Source: Klebsiella ornithinolytica NBRC 105727 = ATCC 31898
GTDB taxonomy: Bacteria; Pseudomonadota; Gammaproteobacteria; Enterobacterales; Enterobacteriaceae
Length of the DNA: 64,000 bases
Assembly (NCBI RefSeq): GCF_001598295.1
Contig: NZ_BCYR01000003.1
Span: 430,151 to 494,150 of the forward strand
Direction: 5' to 3'
The first letter of the stretch is position 1. Each line of letters begins with the position of its first letter. The notes beneath the pieces were generated by a model that searched no databases, had not been told where the DNA came from, and saw only the letters and a program-made list of their open reading frames with translations. Shown piece by piece: positions 60,305 through 64,000 of the stretch. Made by a program: the position numbers and the translations under genes.

Positions 60305-60502
60305 TTAAGAGGCGTGATCTGTAGACTTTTGGTAGAGATTTGCGTCGTACTTGAGTTTGCCATTTGTGATTCTTTCAATAACAAATGCCTGTTTTTGAGG
60401 GATCACATTTCCCCATTGGCACACCGCGCTATGGGTAACCCCTAATGCAATGGCGGTTTTAGAAATGCCGCCGTAGTATTCGACGACCTGATTTTTTAAC
60501 AT
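60305..60502 (-). CDS. cro: Cro-type repressor
   Basis: 65 residues. The helix-turn-helix GGISKTAIALGVTHSAVCQW is typical of phage Cro/YdaS proteins. Divergent from cI across three operators; AAGGAGG ribosome site precedes the ATG. It should repress cI transcription and favour lytic growth. Confidence 0.85.
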   Translation of the reverse strand: MLKNQVVEYYGGISKTAIALGVTHSAVCQWGNVIPQKQAFVIERITNGKLKYDANLYQKSTDHAS

Positions 60503-60519
60503 GTAACACCTCCTTAAAA

Positions 60520-60582
60520 GTTAGCATTCTTACATCGTATATGGACAGCATGCTTACGTCAATTAAATGTAAGATTGCTAAC
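60520..60582. promoter_or_regulatory. Right operator region: three 16-bp sites between cro and cI
   Basis: GTTAGCATTCTTACAT (60520-60535), ACAGCATGCTTACGTC (60545-60560) and ATGTAAGATTGCTAAC (60567-60582) are versions of one site; the first and third agree in 15 of 16 bases on opposite strands. Centre spacing is 25 and 22 bases, like lambda OR. They overlap pR and must bind cI and Cro. Confidence 0.8.
60534..60562 (-). promoter_or_regulatory. pR promoter
   Basis: Minus strand TTGACG (60562-60557), 17-base spacer, TACGAT (60539-60534), within the operators and directed to cro and the replication genes. Confidence 0.7.
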
Positions 60583-60602
60583 GTGCAATCCGAGGAGAAC
60601 AT

Positions 60603-61235
60603 ATGGATACCGTTGGCAGCAGACTGAGATTTAGACGTAAACAAAAGAAACTTACGCAGCGAGACATAGCTGAGTGGGCTGGCGTCAGCGCGTCTGCAGT
60701 AACCCAATGGGAGAGTGATGTAACCAAGTTATCCGGTGAAAATCTGATACTGGTATGTAAATGCCTTCAATGCTCGCCGGAATGGTTGGTTTTCGGTAAT
60801 GGAGATATTGAAAATGGTATTAATATCAATCTCATCTCAACCAGAGAGGTCCCGGTTATCTCATGGGTCCAGGCTGGAAACTGGACTGAAGTGATTGGAA
60901 ATCCAGGGAATGAACTCGTTAAAACAACTCGCAAACTTTCAGAATCGGCATTTGCTCTTAGAGTAAAAGGCCATTCAATGACGTCGAATCATGAACTTAG
61001 CATTCCAGATGGGTCGATAGTAATCGTCGAACCCGAATACGGTTTTGTTGATGAGGCGAATGGGAAAATAGTGGTGGCGCAAACAGTCTCGGGAGGCGAG
61101 GCGACCCTGAAAAAGCTAGCTATCGATCCACCATTTTCCTACCTGATCCCACTGAATCCTTCGTTTAAGCCTATTGAGGTTAGCCAAGATACAAACCTTA
61201 TCGGTATTGTTAAGCAAATCATCATAGACCTCTAA
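60603..61235 (+). CDS. cI: CI-type repressor with S24 auto-cleavage domain
   Basis: 210 residues. HTH at 17-36 (LTQRDIAEWAGVSASAVTQW). Cleavage site Ala91-Gly92 in WVQAGNW; catalytic Ser125 (GHSM) and Lys170 (TLKK). This architecture means RecA-stimulated self-cleavage and SOS induction. GAGGAG precedes the ATG. It keeps the prophage silent through the right and left operators. Confidence 0.93.
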   Translation: MDTVGSRLRFRRKQKKLTQRDIAEWAGVSASAVTQWESDVTKLSGENLILVCKCLQCSPEWLVFGNGDIENGININLISTREVPVISWVQAGNWTEVIGNPGNELVKTTRKLSESAFALRVKGHSMTSNHELSIPDGSIVIVEPEYGFVDEANGKIVVAQTVSGGEATLKKLAIDPPFSYLIPLNPSFKPIEVSQDTNLIGIVKQIIIDL

Positions 61236-61253
61236 CATTCCCCTCCAAATCGA

Positions 61254-61278
61254 AGCCCGCTGCCAGCGGGTTTTTTTG
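61254..61278 (+). terminator. Terminator after cI
   Basis: GCCCGCT/AGCGGGT around GCC, followed by seven Ts. It ends the cI message just before pL. Confidence 0.8.
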
Positions 61279-61292
61279 TATCAAACAACAAA

Positions 61293-61343
61293 AAGTAAGA
61301 TTACTTACTAATATAACTTGACTCAAAATGTAAGATGTCTAAT
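61293..61343. promoter_or_regulatory. Left operators
   Basis: AAGTAAGATTACTTAC (61293-61308) and ATGTAAGATGTCTAAT (61328-61343) each match the right-operator consensus ATGTAAGATTGCTAAC at 13 of 16 bases. The second sits between the -35 and -10 of pL. Confidence 0.7.
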
Positions 61344-61345
61344 AT
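61318..61345 (+). promoter_or_regulatory. pL promoter
   Basis: TTGACT (61318-61323), 16-base spacer, TAATAT (61340-61345). Directed rightward to the structured RNA region and rdgC, and overlapped by a left operator. Confidence 0.75.
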
Positions 61346-61428
61346 TGTTCATCAACAGCGAACAGGCAGGACGCCCACGAAGTAGCCGCCGGTGGCGTAT
61401 GAATAACCGAATGATTCGCAGGTATGAA

Positions 61429-61450
61429 AAAAGCGCCCATTGGACGCTTC
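61429..61450 (-). terminator. Terminator of the SLATT-like operon
   Basis: Minus strand GCGTCC/GGGCGC around AAT followed by six Ts. It is 28 bases after the stop of the gene at 61478. Confidence 0.7.
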
Positions 61451-61461
61451 GCTCTTTAACA
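61450..61461 (+). promoter_or_regulatory. boxA element in the pL transcript
   Basis: CGCTCTTTAACA is the consensus boxA of rRNA and lambda-type nut sites. It lies about 100 bases into the pL message. No clear boxB hairpin follows, and no N-like gene is recognised in the window. Confidence 0.5.
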
Positions 61462-61477
61462 ATCGGTTTGGTGATAC

Positions 61478-61948
61478 TCAGTGATCTTTAGGCAAATCGC
61501 CCGCTAACCAAGCAGTAATTTTTTCAGCAACGGTTAAGGTGACTTTCTTCGATTCTTCTGGGTGCCCCATGGCTATCCATGCCCGTTTATATGCAGCGTC
61601 TCTTAGCAGACCAAGCGTCGGATTATCTGTCTCCTCCGCTCTTTGATAGGAAGCATATAAATCGTCATCAGAAATACTGGCTGGCAATGTCGTTAGTGCC
61701 TTCATTTTTTTTGCCTGTATTTCATGCAATAAAGCCATTTTGCCGGGCTGCCAGACAAAGCTAGCGATCGAGATAGATGCCACACATGCGCCAAATATAG
61801 GAAGGCTGCCATAGTCAGCAAAAATTGCAGACCCGAGCAGAATCTGCGCAAACGTTAAGAATTTATCTGCGCGATTGTACAAAGTCGCTTGCATTGTTTC
61901 GATATGAAACGAGTAGCGAATATTGAATAACGTTGATTCTCGGGTCAT
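61478..61948 (-). CDS. Two-TM membrane protein, SLATT-like
   Basis: 156 residues. Two transmembrane helices (about 27-43 and 47-66) preceded by RYSFHIETMQATLYNRADKF and followed by a soluble helical part (MALLHEIQAKKMKAL..., YQRAEETDNPTLG). This layout resembles SLATT-type effectors proposed to act in defence as membrane pores, but the match is by layout only. It is opposite to the pL transcript, forms an operon with the 33-residue gene and has its own terminator: a good candidate for a lysogenic conversion or superinfection-exclusion gene. Confidence 0.6.
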   Translation of the reverse strand: MTRESTLFNIRYSFHIETMQATLYNRADKFLTFAQILLGSAIFADYGSLPIFGACVASISIASFVWQPGKMALLHEIQAKKMKALTTLPASISDDDLYASYQRAEETDNPTLGLLRDAAYKRAWIAMGHPEESKKVTLTVAEKITAWLAGDLPKDH

Positions 61949-61962
61949 GTGGTTCTACTCCC

Positions 61963-62064
61963 TCATTGCTTTGGCGCTGGCTCCGGCTGTCTGTCAGATG
62001 GTCTGTATGGTACCTGACTATCTGGCCTCGGAAGGTCTGAATCACCAAATTGATTAATAAGCAT
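61963..62064 (-). CDS. 33-residue Pro/Asp-rich peptide
   Basis: MLINQFGDSDLPRPDS... to ...RQPEPAPKQ, start ATG 62064 with GGAGGG 5 bases upstream; an in-frame ATG at 62076 is possible. Hydrophilic, no transmembrane segment, probably disordered. It lies 14 bases upstream of the SLATT-like gene, which has GGGAG in that gap. The pair may be coupled. Function unknown; an antitoxin or leader role is only a guess. Confidence 0.5.
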   Translation of the reverse strand: MLINQFGDSDLPRPDSQVPYRPSDRQPEPAPKQ

Positions 62065-62098
62065 TTTACCCTCCATGGGCGTTGTTTTTGATGGAGTT

Positions 62099-62259
62099 CT
62101 CCACGTGTGAGGTGGAGTTCGTGAGCCGGACACGGGTAAGTATCCGGCACCGATAGTATCACCACATATGAAGTGGTTAAAAGACTGATACACAACATGA
62201 AAGCGCATTCCATCTTCCATCGGTCGTGGGGATCGGTTTGTAACTGAAGGAGTGCGCTT
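62099..62259 (+). ncRNA. String of four hairpins in the pL transcript
   Basis: In order: CTCCAC/GTGGAG (62099-62117), GCCGGA/TCCGGC (62125-62148), nested GTATCA...TGATAC with ACCAC/GTGGT (62156-62191), and an 11-bp stem with 37-base loop (62201-62211 with 62249-62259). They end just before the tRNA-like element. The first two resemble in layout the put antitermination RNA of HK022. The 200 bases 62065-62264 hold no supported gene except the promoter end of the minus-strand operon. Confidence 0.45.
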
Positions 62260-62264
62260 CCAGT

Positions 62265-62391
62265 TGTGGTGTAGCTCAAATGGATAGAGCGCCCCTCGTA
62301 TGGGGAGTTGAGCACTAACCAATGTTCGCAACACAGGTTATCTCATGCGGTCCGGCCGGACGTTATGCGGGTTCAAATCCCGTCACCACAG
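62265..62391 (+). tRNA. tRNA-like element with a long extra arm
   Basis: Acceptor stem TGTGGTG (62265-62271) pairs fully with CACCACA (62384-62390). D-arm GCTC/GAGC (62274-62290) and T-arm GCGGG-TTCAAAT-CCCGT (62367-62383) are canonical. The anticodon arm is odd: CCCC/GGGG (62292-62305) around the 6-base loop TCGTAT. About 61 bases (62306-62366), with a TAACC/GGTTA hairpin and GTCCGGCCGGAC, separate it from the T-arm. CCA is not encoded. It may be a degenerate tRNA, a tRNA with an insert, or a tRNA mimic. Confidence 0.6.
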
Positions 62392-62442
62392 CGCACAACG
62401 ATGAGGGTACTGACCAAACGGCATCATAATCGGATGGTAATT

Positions 62443-62658
62443 ATGGAAAAAATGTCAGCTCGTATAATAGAAAATCCACTGAATATAGGGTGCGGTGCGC
62501 TGCCAGTTGGCGCTTTATTTGAAATTATCCGAGAAACTAAATGCTACTACTGGCTCGCTGATAACAGAAGGATTAACAAAGAACAGATGTCAATCGCTGG
62601 AACGGCAGACCACTCACATAGCGTAAAAGTTGAAATAGTGTCCTCTTCGTTGTGGTAA
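62443..62658 (+). CDS. Small early phage protein
   Basis: 71 residues from ATG 62443 (ATG 62452 is an alternative): MSARIIENPLNIGCGALPVG..., FEIIRETKCYYWLADNRRIN. Looks like a real folded small protein and not a shadow, but no family is recognised. Lies in the pL operon after the tRNA-like element. Confidence 0.55.
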   Translation: MEKMSARIIENPLNIGCGALPVGALFEIIRETKCYYWLADNRRINKEQMSIAGTADHSHSVKVEIVSSSLW

Positions 62659-62674
62659 TTGCGGCTATGCGCAC

Positions 62675-62866
62675 GTGACGAGCCAAACCCGTTCTTTGAG
62701 TACGTTTCCGGGCAGTGTACGTCGCCGAGATTGGCTAATACCGGCAGGTGGAGGCACCACCGCCACAACGTTAATAACTGTGCTGTGTGTAGTCTTGGCG
62801 GTGCCAGTTTCCCTTTGTTTCTGGTACCGCCCTTTTTACACAAGACACAAGAGCACCACCGAGTGA
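62675..62866 (+). CDS. Small single-TM membrane protein
   Basis: 63 residues from GTG 62675: an N-terminal basic part (TRSLSTFPGSVRRRDW), a hydrophobic helix (TTLITVLCVVLAVPVSLCFW) and a basic tail. Predicted inner-membrane peptide of the pL operon. The last codons form part of the four-way-junction RNA. The start is uncertain because no strong ribosome site is visible. Confidence 0.5.
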   Translation: MTSQTRSLSTFPGSVRRRDWLIPAGGGTTATTLITVLCVVLAVPVSLCFWYRPFYTRHKSTTE

Positions 62867-62928
62867 CGGGCCCATCACCCAATCCGCTCGGGCGGATTTG
62901 CAGCCGCAGGTGCTCTTCTGTGTTGTGT
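62838..62928 (+). ncRNA. Four-way-junction RNA fold upstream of rdgC
   Basis: Bases 62838-62857 pair with 62909-62928 at 18 of 20 positions. Enclosed are hairpins GTGA/TCAC (62863-62878), AATCCG/CGGATT (62881-62898) and TGC/GCA (62899-62908), packed with few free bases: a cloverleaf-like fold. It lies 37 bases before the rdgC start and could control its translation or message processing. Confidence 0.5.
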
Positions 62929-62965
62929 GGAGATAACTAACCAATCCTTTGCAGAGGACATGAAA

Positions 62966-63883
62966 ATGAAATTATCAAAATTACGTAACGCCATTGTCTA
63001 TCGGGCCACCTTGCCCAGCATCGAAGTTGTTGAAGGCCACCTGCACGAACTGCCCTACTCTGAGCTTACAGAGACCGAGTTCGCGCGCGCCTCCTTCGTC
63101 CCTAACCCGCTTACTGGCGAACTGGTTACGCCAATCGCTGGCGGTTATGCAATCGTGGTTCGCCGCGATGAGAAAATAATTCCCCAGCACGTCGTAATGA
63201 AAGAAGCCAATGAGCGCATCCAGCGTATCGAAAATGCATGTGGCGAAAAACTGAAGCGGGCCGATCGTAACAACATCATCCAGGATGCCAAAGTTCAGCT
63301 TTGCAAACAGGCGTTCATCAAATCGTCTCTGTTCCTGGCTCTGTACAACACCGAAGAAAATCTGCTGATCATTAACTCCGCCAATAAAAACATTGCCGGT
63401 ATGGTTGGGGCGATGCTCGTAAAAGTGATCGGTTCAGTAAAAACAGTCACCATCAACATCAGCGATATTAAAAATGGCCTGACAACCCGCCTTAAAAGCC
63501 ATCTGGACGGCGAACAATCAGCATTTGCCGGGTTTGAGGTCGGTGATTATGTCCAGTTGTCCCGACTGGCAGATCAGAAAGAAGTTATTCGCTACTCTGC
63601 AGAACATACTTCCGTTACCAGTGAAATTCTGGAGAGCCTGAATACCGGTTTCATTGTCGATAACATGGAGTTAAGAGGCTGCGGTGTCTCTTTTCTGCTT
63701 ACCGATAAATTCCACTTCCGGCGTATCGACACCCAGGATAATGATTTTTCTGATGATGAAGATAAAGCCTACCGCTGGCGCCACCAGGCAGGAACTGACA
63801 TGTTCCAGTTCTGCAAAGTGATTAACCAGCTATGTGATCTGCTCGCCTACAAAGAGCCCGAAGAACAAAAACCAGCAGCCTGA
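62966..63883 (+). CDS. Phage RdgC-like recombination-associated protein
   Basis: 305 residues from ATG 62966, with AGAGGA 7 bases upstream; ATG 62960 is too close to it. Similar in length and pattern to E. coli RdgC (303 residues): KIIPQHVVMKEANERI..., TSEILESLNTGFIVDNMEL. RdgC forms a DNA-encircling ring dimer and inhibits RecA. A phage copy may favour its own recombination or affect SOS. First sizeable gene of the pL operon. Confidence 0.85.
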   Translation: MKLSKLRNAIVYRATLPSIEVVEGHLHELPYSELTETEFARASFVPNPLTGELVTPIAGGYAIVVRRDEKIIPQHVVMKEANERIQRIENACGEKLKRADRNNIIQDAKVQLCKQAFIKSSLFLALYNTEENLLIINSANKNIAGMVGAMLVKVIGSVKTVTINISDIKNGLTTRLKSHLDGEQSAFAGFEVGDYVQLSRLADQKEVIRYSAEHTSVTSEILESLNTGFIVDNMELRGCGVSFLLTDKFHFRRIDTQDNDFSDDEDKAYRWRHQAGTDMFQFCKVINQLCDLLAYKEPEEQKPAA

Positions 63884-63891
63884 TTGGAACA

Positions 63892-63928
63892 GCAGCAATT
63901 ACCCCATTCTCATGGGTTGGGTTGCTGC
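63892..63928 (+). other. Hairpin between rdgC and the next gene
   Basis: GCAGCAA/TTGCTGC (7 bp) encloses CCCAT/ATGGG (5 bp). No U-run, so not a terminator; possibly an RNA-processing or translation-control site like the upstream fold. Confidence 0.4.
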
Positions 63929-63973
63929 ACCCTAAATAGCGCGTTGCAGCGCGTCAGTTGGAGAAAATTAGCA

Positions 63974-64000
63974 TGTATAAAACAGCACAGCAGCTGATAC
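63974..64000 (+). CDS. Start of the next pL-operon gene
   Basis: ATG 63974 with TTGGAGAAAA upstream opens MYKTAQQLI and runs off the window. Too short to identify. Confidence 0.5.

Noticed and set aside
62265..62391. Ordinary tRNA gene with assigned amino acid
   Set aside because: The anticodon loop has 6 bases by best pairing and alternative registers break the stem, so no anticodon can be assigned with confidence.
62547..62882. 111-residue minus-strand frame opposite the small pL genes
   Set aside because: Antisense to two better-supported small genes and to the four-way-junction RNA; no ribosome site.
23858..64000. Insertion sequence or transposon
   Set aside because: No transposase gene or terminal inverted repeats seen; the serine invertase pieces are remnants without catalytic domain.

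Overview
The window joins an enterobacterial chromosome to a large prophage. The chromosomal part (1 to about 23,858) is GC-rich and carries the E. coli-type block ydcT-ydcS-ydcR ... yncJ-rlhA-sutR-ydcO in conserved order. With the high GC and gene content this points to Klebsiella or a close relative. In E. coli K-12, as I recall it, yncJ lies next to ydcR; here about 12 kb is inserted between them. That insert holds a seven-gene, translationally coupled operon (MFS transporter, FGGY kinase, GlpD-like dehydrogenase, AGPS-like flavoenzyme, GlpP-like antiterminator, ABM monooxygenase, iron alcohol dehydrogenase), a cyanide-insensitive type quinol oxidase (cioA-cioB-DUF2474) and a small secreted His/Pro-rich protein. 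I read the operon as catabolism of a substituted glycerol, possibly an alkyl-glycerol ether. Its leader has a good sigma70 promoter and two mutually exclusive hairpins, a plausible target for the GlpP homologue.

From about 23,858 to beyond the right edge lies a temperate phage, inserted in a dppA-like gene whose signal-peptide end is missing. Reading inward from the left end: a tyrosine integrase (+), a scar region with a truncated recombinase and three decayed copies of an invertase C-terminus, then late genes on the minus strand. The tail is contractile: tailspike with an SGNH esterase domain, glycine-rich fibre, Mu-type baseplate, a moron, tape measure with lytic transglycosylase, chaperone with a -1 frameshift, tube, sheath. 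The head is lambda-type: connectors, major capsid E, decoration D, acidic scaffold-like protein, S49 protease C, portal, gpW, TerL, TerS. Upstream of TerS is a cluster of eight TGGGACAT-type sites, probably the cosB/cos region. Lysis genes follow (pinholin-type holin with dual start, SAR endolysin, nested Rz/Rz1), then a lambda 6S-like late leader RNA, a DUF1133 (Q-type) antiterminator, and early genes (DUF968, Rha/KilAC, RusA, Dam, replication protein, YmfL, Cro).

The immunity region is readable in detail: cI (+) and cro (-) flank three related 16-bp operators, and two more overlap a strong pL promoter downstream of cI. To the right of pL the + strand carries a string of hairpins, a tRNA-like element with a roughly 61-nt extra arm, small ORFs, a four-way-junction RNA fold and a phage RdgC. 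Opposite to this, on the minus strand, a 33-aa peptide and a two-TM (SLATT-like) protein form a small accessory operon.

The most unusual signals are the AGPS-like operon, the tRNA-like element with neighbouring structured RNA, a CATG-to-CAGG change that removes the start codons of two divergent genes at once, and the TGGGACAT array. Family names come from memory of protein families and were not checked by a search.
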